Below are positions 33,801-45,078 of a stretch of 64,000 nucleotides of DNA, one piece after another. The notes under the pieces are model-generated. The model saw nothing but the letters and a program-made list of their open reading frames with translations, did not search any database and had not been told where the DNA came from. The stretch is from positions 26,262,259 through 26,326,258 of the forward strand of contig CM046353.1 in the NCBI GenBank assembly GCA_025403435.1, read 5' to 3'. How positions within the stretch are numbered: the first letter of the stretch is position 1; every line of letters starts with the position of its first letter. A program made the position numbers and the translations under genes. This stretch comes from Artocarpus heterophyllus. Its lineage: Eukaryota; Streptophyta; Magnoliopsida; Rosales; Moraceae.

Positions 33801-34249
33801 TCCACTGGTACATTTAAACTCAAATAGTATAGAACAGGTAAGAGATTATAAAATACTTCTTCTATGTAACTACTAGAAGGCAGTAGTTGGTTAGTGGTTA
33901 CTATTGTCCTTGGAAAACGCCTTTTATTTTTTCTCTTTTTTAGGATACGAAACTCTCTTGGCTGCTTCTCAGAGGTTTATTCACTTTCATGCATTGTTTG
34001 CATTACTCTCCTGCTGATGACTTCTCCCTGACATCTCATTCTGCCATTTTAGGTTGGACAAAAATCGAGGCAATCGACTCATTGATGCAGAAAGCAGGGT
34101 ACAACGGGCCCATCACTGAGTCGCACCGGAAGAGGATAAGGCTGACCCGTTACCAGAGCACGTTATACACTATGCATTACAGTGACTATGTTTCTTACGT
34201 TAAGACAACCAGAGGTGCAGCTCCATCTATTGTTGGGAGCAAACCCTGA
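24840..34249 (+). CDS. AMMECR1: AMMECR1-family protein, five exons, 209 aa
   Basis: Exons 24840-24943, 26499-26618, 32640-32754, 33368-33461 and 34053-34249 join in frame (630 nt, 209 codons plus TGA). All introns are GT-AG (GTAATA..CTTAG, GTAACT..TGCAG, GTATGT..TACAG, GTAACT..TTTAG). The protein begins [16 protein letters not shown], has the family signature [11 protein letters not shown] at about residues 52-62, FKDYAL near 73, [20 protein letters not shown] and [12 protein letters not shown] near the end, and has no signal peptide or membrane segment. Length and start agree with plant AMMECR1-like proteins. The family spans archaea to man; the LRGCIG core is strictly conserved and its biochemical role is not settled. 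Intron 2 is 6.0 kb because E2 sits in it antisense. The frame is clean, so I call it functional. Confidence 0.95.
25009..25025. repeat. (GT)n microsatellite in AMMECR1 intron 1
   Basis: Alternating GT run with one interruption just after exon 1. Confidence 0.85.
26359..26381. repeat. (GTT)n microsatellite in AMMECR1 intron 1
   Basis: About seven GTT units, 120 bp before exon 2. Confidence 0.9.
26706..26729. repeat. (CA)n microsatellite in AMMECR1 intron 2
   Basis: About eleven CA units, 90 bp after exon 2. The minus-strand ORFs over it are a by-product. Confidence 0.92.
27074..27330 (-). repeat. E2 3' LTR (257 bp)
   Basis: Plus-strand ends TGAAGATTTG and TTTCAACA; same length as the 5' LTR with seven substitutions. 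Confidence 0.95.
27331..27342 (-). other. E2 polypurine tract
   Basis: The minus strand reads CTTGAGGGGGAG before the 3' LTR, identical to E1. Confidence 0.8.
27338..31819 (-). pseudogene. E2 gag-pol polyprotein, broken by stops and frameshifts
   Basis: Starts at an ATG at 31819 and ends at 27338. Order: UBN2-type Gag, intact zinc knuckle [14 protein letters not shown] near 30980-31020, protease with VDSGASDH near 30680-30700, GAG-pre-integrase, integrase core with [15 protein letters not shown] and NGIAERKN (all three catalytic residues present), reverse transcriptase with YVDD at 28280-28291, RNase H with DADWAG, SSAEAEF and CDNKAA. Breaks: stop at 31340-31342, frameshift near 31120, a 1-base shift near 30280 splitting the LWH-RLGH motif, TAG at 29945-29947, frameshifts near 28470 and 28350, and TAA at 28007-28009 (tyrosine in E1). 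The RNase H block (27338-27997) is intact. Confidence 0.93.
31867..31878 (-). other. E2 primer binding site
   Basis: The minus strand reads TCGTATCAGAGC next to the LTR, one base different from the standard TGGTATCAGAGC. Confidence 0.82.
31879..32135 (-). repeat. E2 5' LTR (257 bp)
   Basis: Pair of 27074-27330, flanked by CTTGC on the outer side and the primer binding site on the inner side. Confidence 0.95.
32917..33230. repeat. Tandem duplication in AMMECR1 intron 3
   Basis: A 148-bp unit (32917-33064) starting TTTGTATCTTGTTAA is repeated at 33065-33230; the second copy is longer because of a run of about 22 A near 33150. Both end ATCA(C/A)TCAG. Confidence 0.85.
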
Positions 34250-35833
34250 AAACCATTGATTTCTCCAAACCGCTTTCTCCAAGCCCAGAAAGCTGGTTTG
34301 GCCTTATTGAAAAAACATTTATTTGAAAGAAACATCTGGGTTGGAATGGATTTATTGCCTAGTTGTTTCAACCCAGACTGCTTTTAGCGATTGGTGTAAC
34401 CTGTTTATATCATTCTTCAAATTCATTTGATTTTGAAGATAGAATTTGAAAGCCACTGGCTGAGCTAAGGTTTCTTTCGTCATAGCTACCACAAGACATT
34501 CATGTTCTGCAGCTTCTCTGGGAAGGCCCTACTATGTAAACTTTGAACTTAATTTATGATTCATGATTATCTTGGATTATAAATATGGAAGTCTTTTTCC
34601 CAATTGGAGTTGATACTTGTCCTGTTTAGCGTCACAAGGAAAGAACGCTAACAATAGTTTTGATGCCGTGAAAGATTTTCGATTTTTCTGGCAAGGAAAA
34701 CTTTATTGCTCGAGGTAACAACTGTTTATTTACTGAGATTCAATGATTTGGTAGTGTGACTAGGCTTACTATCTACATGTATATATTTGCTCGAAACTTG
34801 GTTGATAGCTTATGCCCGAAACGTATAGGTACCTTGTCTTTGTTGAAAATTCCGAGTCTCAGGGTGGACAAAGAACTTGTCAGTCTTTCTGAAGCGAACC
34901 GACTTGCCCGAGTGTGGTTGGTGCCACCTGACTATGGTTGGTAGTGGTTTAGGCTTTTAACGGTTAGGTTAGACCTTATTTTTTGACCATGTGAATTAAA
35001 ATAAATAGCTAATTATATAATTATGCCTTATTAGTTTTAATTACTTTTCAATTTGTCTTTATGTTTTTAGAAACCATAAAGGTATTTTTTAAATTTGAAA
35101 AAATTATTTTAAGTGTATCCATTGCATACTTTTTTGACTTAAAAAAATAGAGATAAGATAAAAATGTACCTAATTAAACCTAATTTGTTTATGAAATATA
35201 TGTTATATGTTTTAAAAATATATTTTAAAATTTAAAAAATCATAAAGCTTAAATCTGTTTTAGAAATTTGATGTTTTGTTTTAAGATTTTTTATGTTTTT
35301 AATATATACAATAACTATTTAAGGGTAGTGATGTTTTGCTCAATTTTTTCTATTCATAGGGATGAAAGTAAACTAAGGTTTTTGAATTTTATGGATACTT
35401 TTATATTTTTTAAGAATAGATGGACAAATTAAAAAATAGTTAAAACTAGAAAGAACAATTGTATAATAAACCCTTAAAATAAAAAATTCTTTTGCCTCCA
35501 ATAGAACAGCTTGTTACTGGTGAAGTCTTACAACCTCCTCTCTTCCCATGGAGCTAGACGCACCAGCCCACCCTCTCGACACTCGCCATCACTGCTTATC
35601 AACGGGGTTCACTCTTTGCCATGCCATAGTCTCTCCTCCCCTCCCTTTGCCCGAGGCTCGCAAGTTCACAAGTGTTAGTCCAAATCCTTAGATGTTGTTT
35701 GTTTTGTTGTTTTAATAAAAGTAATTTCATTCCTTAATTGAAATAGGAGAGAGATTAGGGAAAGTGGCCAGTTTTTAGCTACTAAAAAAAAAATCTCCTC
35801 TTCCTAATAATTTTTTTGGCCAAATTGTTCTAG
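34250..35833. other. 3' flank of the AMMECR1 gene
   Basis: Presumably 3' UTR then AT-rich intergenic DNA. I see no clear polyadenylation signal and no further gene. The ORF at 34756-34944 has no recognisable relative. Confidence 0.5.
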
Positions 35834-36134
35834 TAGTCTTTAACCTTTCATGACAATAAACATTTGGTCCCTAACATTTTATTTTTTATTGATTAGCCCC
35901 CAACCTTTGATTTTAGTTGTTGAGGGACAGATTTAACGGTCAAATAGTTAATATTGGACTGAAAAAGGTGACAAACTGGTCCTTAAAGTTATCAAAATTG
36001 TGACAAATTGGTCTCTAAAATTAACAATTAAACCATTAAATTGGTCCTTTAGTAACTAAAATGAAAGATTAGAGACTCATAATCAAAAATAAAAGATTAG
36101 GGACCAAAATCACACTTTTATGAGGTTAACAACT
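35834..36134. mobile_element. Fold-back (MITE-like) element
   Basis: The left arm (about 35834-35896, with TTTGGTCCCTAAC) and right arm (about 36078-36134, with TTAGGGACCAAAA) are imperfect inverted repeats of about 60 bp around a 180-bp centre. There is no coding capacity. No clear target duplication, so the ends are uncertain. Repeats with a GGTCCCTAA arm are common in plant genomes. Confidence 0.5.
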
Positions 36135-36782
36135 AACATGACAATTTATCATAATCTTTTAAAAGTGGTCAAAATGACCTCTCTGTGCAACAGAGGGGAG
36201 ATCTTCGGTTCATGTGAGATCTCCTCTTCCCTACATGAAAGAGATCTCTAACACAGTGGAGGCCACAAGGAAAACAAAGGAGAGAGAGAGAGAAAAAAGT
36301 ACTGAAATGTTTATAGGATAATCAATATTATAAGTCGTATTGGTATATCACTAATTTATACCGGTGGTAAAGCCACAATGGGCATCAATTTTGATTAATC
36401 ACTTATTTATAGATGTTAATGTGTTTTTCCACCAAACTCAATCCAATATTTACCACTATTTAACAAAAGAATTTCTTTAGCAAAATTAGAGAATTAATTA
36501 ATTTATTTTATGTGATAAAGTAGAGAAGGTCAGATTTTATAAAATTATTGGAAGCAAATATCATAGTAAGGTGTTTGAGAGAGTAGTTTAAACTCTAGAA
36601 TCAAATTGCAAATAGTGTAAAGCTGTCACAGGCTACAGTGTAACGCTCTCATAGGTTACAGTATGTTATTCAAACTATAACATTGGAACTCTTCTTCCAA
36701 ACGTCACATCTTAAATTAAATAATAATATAGACTAAAATACTCTCAATTTGATCTAAATACAACAAATCTATTTTTTGTATT

Positions 36783-36835
36783 TCATCATCATCATCATCG
36801 TCATCGTCATCGTCATCGTCATCTTCTTCTTCTTC
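36783..36835. repeat. (TCA/TCG)n-(TCT)n compound microsatellite
   Basis: TCA units pass into alternating TCA/TCG units and then TTC units. ORFs downstream (36886-37243) have no recognisable product. Confidence 0.92.
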
Positions 36836-37243
36836 TCTCGCTCTTTATCGATGTTGCTGTAAGGCAGGAGGACGGTTGCCACTCATTGTCATTGCCACTT
36901 GCCGCTTGCCGTCGACACGCTTCGCTCGTCGTAGTCATTCATCGTCAAACTAGATACACATACATAGTCAAGGAAGCCATCGCCCATCGCATCCAACTAG
37001 ATTCACTCGTTATCAAGCTTTGGTTGCCTGTCACCATTGCCATGGAAGATCACACTATGGAAAGCCTTAATTTGGTTGGCAGAATCACGAGACGAAGCCG
37101 ACTTTGACTTCTACATTGACTTTGACTTTGGAAGGAGCAATGACGACGACGTCATAATGAGGACAAGATCGACGAAGGAACACGACAGTGATGGAGTCAA
37201 GAACGAAATAGAGTTCGAGCTTGCATTTACCATTGCTGTCTGA

Positions 37244-40200
37244 GCACACCGACAGAGGAGTTTTAGAAAAATGGGGGGAGAAAGGAAAAAGGGAAGGAGG
37301 AAGGAAAGATAGAAGAGCAAAAAGCCTAGGTTATATCGAGACTATTTTGGTATGCACAATTATTTAATTTGAACAACTAGGTTAGTTATGACATTTACAA
37401 ATATCTTAATTATACCTAATATTTGCTACCAATAGTTTATAAATTTTGACACATTTCCTAGAATTTCACTTTAGTTTTTAGAATTATTAATGTCCCGTTT
37501 GGTTCATTAGTTTGAATTTTGTTAGTTTGAACTTTTCTGGTTTGAGCAGAAAAATCCAAGTTGTGTAGTTTAAACAATAATACAAACTAACGTTTGGATG
37601 TGAAGTTAAAGTATTAATTTGCACAAGATATCCAATCTGAATTTATGTTTGGGTGAGTAATGAAAACTCTAGTTTGAAACATAAAAAAATTATTTAATTA
37701 AAGAATAAATATAAAATATGTGAAAAGAAGTTATTTAATTAAAAATAATTTGAAATAATAGTGTTAATTATACATACAAATACATAGGAGTGAAATCACT
37801 ATTCAATATTGGTTCAAAATATTGAAATAGAAGAGGGTTTGAACTTTAAGTTAGGCAGTTCAGTCGTTCAAACTAAGTTGATAGGGCTGAACCTATCAAA
37901 CAAACAAGGTGTAAAAATACGCTTTAAAAGAGTCCAAAACAATATGGGCATTTAGTTTTTACTTAAAAAAATCCTTGGACCTCATGTGATGTTTGATTTA
38001 CCGCTAGAAAAATTACAAGTTAAATAGGTTTTGCAATAATATTTTCTCTTATAAAATTTAAATTATTACAATTTTTTTCAGTTTGAACTCACTACTCGAA
38101 CTAACTATTCAAACGTTACATAAACTCTTTCTTAAAATGCAAAATTCAATTATTATAAAAACTACACTTTAATTTTGTTTAACTAACATTGGTTTGATGT
38201 GTCGTCCAAAATGTTTCTTTAAACGCAAATGTTTGTAGTATAGAAAGGTTGTCAAATCCACAGAGATGTGTGTTTTTAAAAGATTAAAAATTTTTGGTTT
38301 AAAGTAGAAATATATTTTTCAAAACAAAACTTAAAAGGAAAAAATATTTTTAAGAATTATAAAGTTAGATTTTAAAACATAAAATTAGAACAGTGAAGCT
38401 TCGAAAATCCCTTGTTTTTTTTGTAACTGATATGAAATTTTAACTGTAAATAATTATCTAAAGTATGTGATCTATTATATCTTTTCTTGTTAATAACAAG
38501 GACTTTTACTAATTTTATAAGTCAACCTAAAGCGATAATATAGCAAGCCATAATACAATAAGGGTTTTTTTAATAGAAGTTAGCAAAATAATCATCTCTC
38601 ACTAATGATTTGATGCACTGGCTATGAAAATTATAGCCGCTATCATTACAATTGCAATCAACATAATTTGAGATAGAAAAGATAATAACAAATCAAAATT
38701 ATTATATTTAAATGGGATAAATTCTTATGTTAATTTTGACAGCACTTCGTCTTACGAAATATGTACAATTGACAATATAACGAGTCATACTGTAGTAAAA
38801 GATATCCCACAAAATTCAGCATGATTTATTATTATTATTATTATTGATTATGCAACACAATTAAATTACACAAGGAAAGCATGACTGAATTTATGTAAAA
38901 ATAGGCAGCATAACAACATTAACAATAATTATTAAAAATATAGAAAATATAATTTACTCTATAAAAATATAAACAATACAAAACTGATATAGAGTTAAAA
39001 TCCATACCAAAGTACTATGCATACAAGATCATCTCTCTGCCTCATTAGACTTTTTACACTAATTTAGGTATTATTTTATTATTTTTAATAGGACTAAAAA
39101 AATACTCTAGTAGCATGTCCTCCTTAAAGGAGAGACTGTTGAGCTAGAAGCTCAGCAGGAAAACAAAATAGGAAAAGAGAGAGGGAGTTAGATGTCGAAC
39201 TAAGGCCAGAGGCCTCATTATTTATAGGCGTTAAAACAACACTATTTATTAATTTTTTTTAAACATTTCTATTGCACAATCTTTAAAAAACTCGGATCAA
39301 ATTACATTTCTTTAAAATAATTTTTTCTTTCTTTTTCTTCTCCATGATTCCTTTCTTGAGAACGCGAATCTAAGCTTAAGATTCTCTGCAACGCGACAAC
39401 GGAAGGCACTGACAAGACGCAATCCTCGTCGTTCGCCGCACGATCCAACCATTAGAATTCTAGGAGAAGAGCGGGACCTGGTGGATTCTTAAGTCCACAA
39501 ACGCAAACCGTTGGATGACTCTTGTAATTGCATCTGATGGCTTGGAAACACGCACACATGGAACTTGCTGCACATTAGACAAGCCTGATGTCACGCGGGT
39601 CCTACGCCTAACGATGTTGTCAGACAGCTTGTCTATAGCTGCTGCATGGCAATGATCTAATGGCTCAGGAAGCTTCAGCGGCGCATCCAACAGTCGAGAA
39701 TCTGCCTTGTGCCAAGTTCTAGAAAACTTTGAATTTTTTTTGTGTTTTTAAGGCATTTGTTGTCCAATTCTACCTATTTTGGTGATATTTTGCTCTGTTT
39801 TTCTACTAGATTTCAAATCTAGAGATAAACAATTAAAAAAATAATTATTTTACAAACATAATATTAAAAATATTTATTTATATAAAAACACACAAAAATA
39901 ATTACTCTTTTAAAATTTCAGTCTCTTTTAGTTTGACATAGATATAATTTTTAATACTCGCAAATATTTTTAGAAATTACTAAAAATATAATAGAATATA
40001 TTTACAAACTTAAAACTTATTTACAAACACTTTATGACTCAAAATAAAATCACCACATATTATTTTTACGGTTTGACTAATTTCAAACTAAACTAATATT
40101 TTACATACAAAATTGATTCTAAAAATAACCAAAAATATTCTTAAACATAAAAAAACATTAAAAACATATTTTTAAACATATTTAGACACTAAGACACAAA

Positions 40201-41063
40201 AATATCAATTAACTCAAAAATGCTATTAATTAGACGATTTAATGAGAAATGTTGATGCAAAATAATGATATTTATCTTTAAGAAATGTGCATTTTTAGAG
40301 TCTCGTCACAACCCAACTAGCTTATTGCTAGTCTCTAGCAATCAATGCTATATAATTTTGAAATGATTTACTAGATATCAATACAATGCAAACCATTTAA
40401 TTCTAATTTGACTCACCTAACTAGATAGACTAACAGAACAAAAATTTTGTTTGACAATTTATATGATATTTAACAATATGTATAAATGCCAGACTTAGTG
40501 TCGAAAAAAAGATAATGAATAATTATGAAGTTTCATTAAAAACTAAGAATAAAATTGTTATGATATTTTGATTTAAATCACTCCTGCAGGCAGTAACACT
40601 TTAAATTATTAATTAGAACAATTAAAAAGCAAAAATATAAAATAGAAATATAAACAAATATTAAACTTTACAATAGTTGTGGATAGTGTAATGTTTGACT
40701 CCCCAAAGCTTTCTCCCTAACACATTTAGCAAGCTTTAGGTTAGTTAACTCCTAAATCAGTTGGCCTAAGGTATTAGGTGTTGAAGCACCCTTTAGAACT
40801 TACTTATTTGAGTTAAAGAGACTACGAAACTAAACTTATGTAACTTTTATTCATTAATTTGCATAATTACATACTTTATTTATCTACACTTTCTTTTTTA
40901 TCTCTTTTTATTTATTCTTTTTAAAAATTTTTTGGTTCATTATTGTAGATGTTGGATCTACAATCAAGTGTAAAAAGTGTTAATTTATATTATTATGCTC
41001 TTATTAATGAATTTGGGCCCTTAAATCACTGTTATTTGGATTTGCTATGCTTCAAAACAAACT
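37244..41063. other. AT-rich intergenic region
   Basis: No gene recognised in 3.8 kb. The stretch 37490-37915 starts CCGTTTGGTTC and ends CAAACAAACAAGG, a possible degenerate inverted-repeat element. An (ATT)n run lies at 38827-38847. The segment 39400-39700 is less AT-rich and gives a minus-strand 76-codon ORF with no known relative. The phrase CTTATTGCTAGTCTCTAGCAA at about 40320 is a small inverted repeat. Confidence 0.5.
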
Positions 41064-41403
41064 TGTTAGAATACTTGTGGAAAGTGAACCAGCAAATTGA
41101 GATCATATGAAGTAAAGATAATGCAAAAGAAATAAATACTACATGCAGATTTATAGTGGCTCACTCTATTAAAAGAGCTACATTCACTGTTCTTCACTAT
41201 TGTGTGAATTGAGTACATATTACAAGGATGCAAAATGATGAATAAATTTGACAGAGTTTCTGTATCTTGTGTTTTTTTCATATGTACAACTGAAGATGCT
41301 ATCTTCTTATATAGAGAAAAAGGAGAGTTGTGGCTTCTAACCGTTTAGCCGAGTAGAGCAATTGTGCTAGACATAACCGTAATAGTGGAACACGTTTCGG
41401 TCT
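41064..41403. mobile_element. LTR-like sequence, left part (split by E4)
   Basis: Begins TGTTAGAATAC and continues beyond E4 at 51012-51341, where it ends ATACCCTAACA; the ends are imperfect inverted repeats. Joined length is about 670 bp and there is no coding capacity, so it may be a solo LTR. Flanking bases (AAACT and ATTAG) do not match, so the boundaries are weakly supported. Confidence 0.42.
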
Positions 41404-42841
41404 TGTTAGACATGTATGCCCTAAGGAGTAAAAATGTAATACATTTTTGGAGACATTTTTATCAATAAAGAATTTATTCATTTATATATACCAAATCTTG
41501 TCCTCTTTATGTTCATATTTGTTGAATGTATGATAAGCAAACAGTAGTTTGAGACTGTCAATCTAAATCTTAAGAATTGGGCATATGATGGGATGATTAT
41601 ACGGAAGACACGATTCTTAAGGTGACGGTCTAAAACATATGATCCGCAATCGAGGGAATAAATTTGGGCGCTTTATTCATGTAAAGATTGTTATGTTGTC
41701 TATATCCCTTATGGGAGATGGTTTGTCTTGGCCATCGGAGTTGGACTCTGTGAATAGAAACATTGGCACGTTGTCATAGGTGACGATGTGTTGGATCGGG
41801 ACATAAAGTGAATTGGTTTGGATTAATAATTCTGTCTTGGCAAATCGATTCACTTTAGACAGTCATTTGTATTGTATCTTAATCCTGAGATGAATAGTGG
41901 GCCAGTTATCTCGACTTGTGTCTTTTGATGTACCAATGGGTGACTCCCACATCTCTATAGTGGTTTGCATGCCGGTACGTTGGAGGCATGACTCTTGATA
42001 GCGTAGACTTGTTATTCATAGATATGGAATCCATAGCTCCTCTTTAGGAGTAATGATATCCTCTTATATGTGTTGTCCTGTAATTGAAAAACTAGAGCGC
42101 TCAACCATTTGGATACATAGGTGTAACCGAATGGTATACTATCTTTGGATGGTAAGTTTTCTAATGGTGAGACAATGGAACGTAAGATAGAAATAATCAG
42201 GAAGGTAAGACAGAACTTGTCCTTAAGCCGATTATGGATGATCATATGGGGATGCGATACACTATGATATGTCATGGAGACTTAGCTACACGAGCTTCGT
42301 AATTCTATAAAGTTCGAGAGTGCAGCTCCAAGCTTTTAGTGGAGTAGCGTTGGAGTTGATAATTGTGAAATATATATCTGGGATATTGGGTTTCATAATT
42401 ATCATGAGCTTGAACTTTATAGGTCCATTTTGGTCCCCTTTGCTAGCTCACAAAATCCTGTTACGACACGGCGTGCTTTTCCAATAATTGGTGACTTATG
42501 TCAGATTTATCAGATTGGTTTAAAATTTGTAAGAATCAAATAATTCATGTCTGTTTATCGGTTGAATTAATTTTGTAAGAAATTAGTTCAAGATAAACTT
42601 GTTGAATTATTGCGATTAGATAATTCTTGTATGTTTATCGGTTGTTTTAATTTTGGACAAAATTAGAACAGGATAAACTTGTAGAATTATTGTGAATTGA
42701 TTTATTTTCTTAGAGATTATCTTGATAAAGTTTGTTTTGATCAGATAACTTCTCTATTGGGTTATTTGAATCAAAACTGAGACTTTATCCTTTAGAATCT
42801 CAGGTGGAAAATAAAAGATTCGTGGAGATTTTTTCTCCGGA

Positions 42842-42899
42842 GTTCGGCCTGCCGGATGACGTGTTCGGCCTGCCGAACTGGCCTGTTCGGCCTGCCGAT
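42842..42899 (+). repeat. Phased palindrome array in the E4 5' LTR
   Basis: Three sites with GTTCGGCCTGCCG cores, centres about 42849, 42870 and 42892 (21 and 22 bp apart). The middle one is a perfect inverted repeat, GTTCGGC-CT-GCCGAAC. Site sequence is conserved while the 5-6 bp spacers are not. The last centre is 126 bp before the TATA box. Confidence 0.88.
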
Positions 42900-43017
42900 C
42901 AGCGGTAGATAAGATTACACATTTTCACGCGGATCTTATCAGATATTGATCCGAACTTGATTCTGTTTCGAGTTTTTGAGACCTAATCTGATATGGACTG
43001 ACCCCAGGACCAATAGG

Positions 43018-43026
43018 TATAAAAAG
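43018..43026 (+). promoter_or_regulatory. TATA box of the E4 5' LTR
   Basis: TATAAAAAG followed by GGAGTGAGTCTC, conserved in the 3' LTR (50612-50620). It would start the genomic RNA about 30 bp downstream, so R-U5 is about 370 bp. Confidence 0.7.
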
Positions 43027-43419
43027 GGAGTGAGTCTCATGATTTACTTAGATCAATTTGAGAGATTAAAAGTGATACTCTTCTAGTGAGCATCTGAAAA
43101 CTCCCTGAGAGCTTTTGTTCACAAATCACGAGCACTAGCTTTGGGTTCTCTCTGTTGGTTGGAAGGAGAGTCACCGGTGGAAGAGCTGTACGTATGAGCC
43201 CACACCCACTCCGGTTGTGGATAGAGAATAGCGAAGAAGACCAGTTGGTTGAGGCTGTTCTAGAACGTTACTTCTCTACATAGGTTGCGGAGGTTCTTCG
43301 ACACACTGAGGTTAGTAAGATCTATTTAATTTATACATATAACATGTCAAACTTGTGTTTTGGAAATTACTCTGATGAAAAATATTTAAAATTCCGCTGC
43401 GCACTTTGTTTCCAACAAT

Positions 43420-43431
43420 TAGTATCAGAGC
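43420..43431 (+). other. E4 primer binding site
   Basis: TAGTATCAGAGC, two bases after the 5' LTR; one G-to-A change from the standard TGGTATCAGAGC. Confidence 0.85.
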
Positions 43432-45078
43432 CGAGGTTTTGACATAACTTTGCTAGTTTGTGATCATGTTATATGCATAAATTTTGTGATCTTAATCTCT
43501 CCTATGCTTGAATTGAATTTTATAGAGAGATGGCACTCTAGGTTTTTGTATAATATATATGTTGTCATGGATTATGTGGTGAATGTTTATTAATTAATTA
43601 TGGTTGATTAAATCATTGTTTAATTATTTATTAATTAATTAATACCGGTTATGGTTCCTTAGAGGTTAGAATGTGTATCTAGGTTTTTCATGTAATTAGA
43701 TGGCGGACTATCATCTCCGTCTAAGAATTGTTATTTAATTTTTAATTTGTAAAAATTTTGTAATTAAATAATTATCCAGGGAAGTCGGATCTAGAAGATT
43801 GATGATGGCACCTCCAGGTATTTCCTGAGTCTCTAATTTTATGTTTTTGAATTGTTGAAATTAAAATTGATGAATTGCATTAAAATTGTATTTTCTGGAT
43901 TAAGGGTTTTCTGCTCGGTCGGCATGCCGGACCTCACAGTTCGGCAGGCCGAAGGTCACGGATCGGCAGGCCGGACGTATGGTCCGGCAGGCCGACAGTG
44001 GGGCAGAAAATTTGGTGCTCTGCCGGCAGGCCGAAGTTTCAGTTCGGTAGGCCGAACCTGCATAGATCAGCAGGCCGATGGAGCAAGACCGGTAGGCCGA
44101 TTACCCAGATCGGCCTGCCGACCGAGAGCTGCCGTGTGTCCAGAAAAGGTGCAATTTTTCTGGTGCAGTTTTAATTTTATTTTTGAGACGATTCTGAGAA
44201 ACATTAAATTTGGATATGACCGGAAATATGAAGTATTCGATTCATACAGGATTGAAGACTTGAAGATGGATATTACATGAAGAAGGATACAGCTTGAGGA
44301 TTCAAGGATGAAGAATCGATAAATGTCTCGATTATTCTCTTGTAATCTTAGTTTTTCTATTCTCTAGGGTGGAATCATAATATTACGGTTATTATTATTT
44401 TGCCTGTAGCTTTGCTTGTCTGCATTATAATATAATTTACCATGTATATTGATAACATGTCATATAGAATAGGGAGTGCCGCTCATATTAAAATTGTTCA
44501 TGCATAATTTTAAAATAAAACCTTGACTTCAAAAGATTGAGTGGGAGAAGGTTTTCGAAGAGAGGACCTAAGGCCTCCATCGTTGGTCCATAGGAAGAAC
44601 ATGGTGGTCCCAACTCCTAGGAAGGGATTTCTATCATGTACCAGATTGGATCTCTGAAAGGATAAGGTATTTTAGTATGATTTATGGTTGCACACCCCTA
44701 GGTGGTGATTATAAATCATGGATAAAATATTGAAACGGTGGTTATACACTCACGTTATTTTTTATTATTAACCTCCCCTAGGAGCTCTGTTAATAAAATT
44801 AATGGCCAAAGAAACGATTATTAGTATATGCTGGATCATACGGGTCCTGGATGGCATATATTAATCAGGAGGGGATCCGTGTTCCTGATTGAATTTGGCA
44901 TGACTCCCCTAGGAGCTTGTTGAATTCTGAGTTGGGAATTATCGTTGTAAGGTTGTGATATTTTCAAGGTTTTGACACATAAACACATTTGTATGATTTT
45001 ACATGATTGTGTTATCTTACTAAATTATTATATATGTTTGCTTATGTTTGGTATATGATTCTTTATTATAGATTGAAA
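43432..45078 (+). other. E4 untranslated leader
   Basis: 1.65 kb between primer site and gag ATG, AT-rich except for the GC-rich array at 43914-44121. The 142-codon ORF at 43852-44280 reads through the array and I treat it as a by-product. The same leader, reversed, is seen in E0. Confidence 0.8.
43914..44123 (+). repeat. Nine-site phased palindrome array in the E4 leader
   Basis: Nine near-palindromic sites have centres at about 43924, 43946, 43968, 43989, 44028, 44049, 44072, 44094 and 44115, spaced 22, 22, 21, 39, 21, 23, 22 and 21 bp. Consensus is GNTCGGCAGGCCGAAC; the first has an AT centre and the last CT, the other seven AG. Spacer bases between sites are unrelated. The array is surrounded by AT-rich DNA and would be transcribed. 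I know no described element of this kind. Confidence 0.9.

Larger units (their letters stand above)
41404..43417 (+). repeat. E4 5' LTR (2014 bp)
   Basis: TGTTAGACATG...TTTCCAACA. Contains the palindrome array (42842-42899), TATA box (43018-43026), and an antisense 87-codon open frame (42012-42275). Confidence 0.94.

Noticed and set aside
36886..37320. ORFs downstream of the trinucleotide repeat
   Set aside because: Acidic or low-complexity translations from repeat-derived sequence on both strands; no domain.
37490..37915. Possible second inverted-repeat element
   Set aside because: Ends are only loosely complementary and no target duplication is seen, so it is mentioned but not called.
39460..39690. 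76-codon minus-strand ORF in a less AT-rich island
   Set aside because: No recognisable homology or gene signals; noted in the intergenic description only.
43914..44123. CRISPR-like array (regularly spaced short palindromes)
   Set aside because: Repeats are only about 16 bp with 5-8 bp spacers, the context is a plant retrotransposon leader, and there are no cas genes. Reported as a phased palindrome array.
43852..44280. 142-codon ORF across the E4 leader array
   Set aside because: Its middle is a translation of the palindromes, codons look random, and the corresponding E0 leader is not open in this frame.
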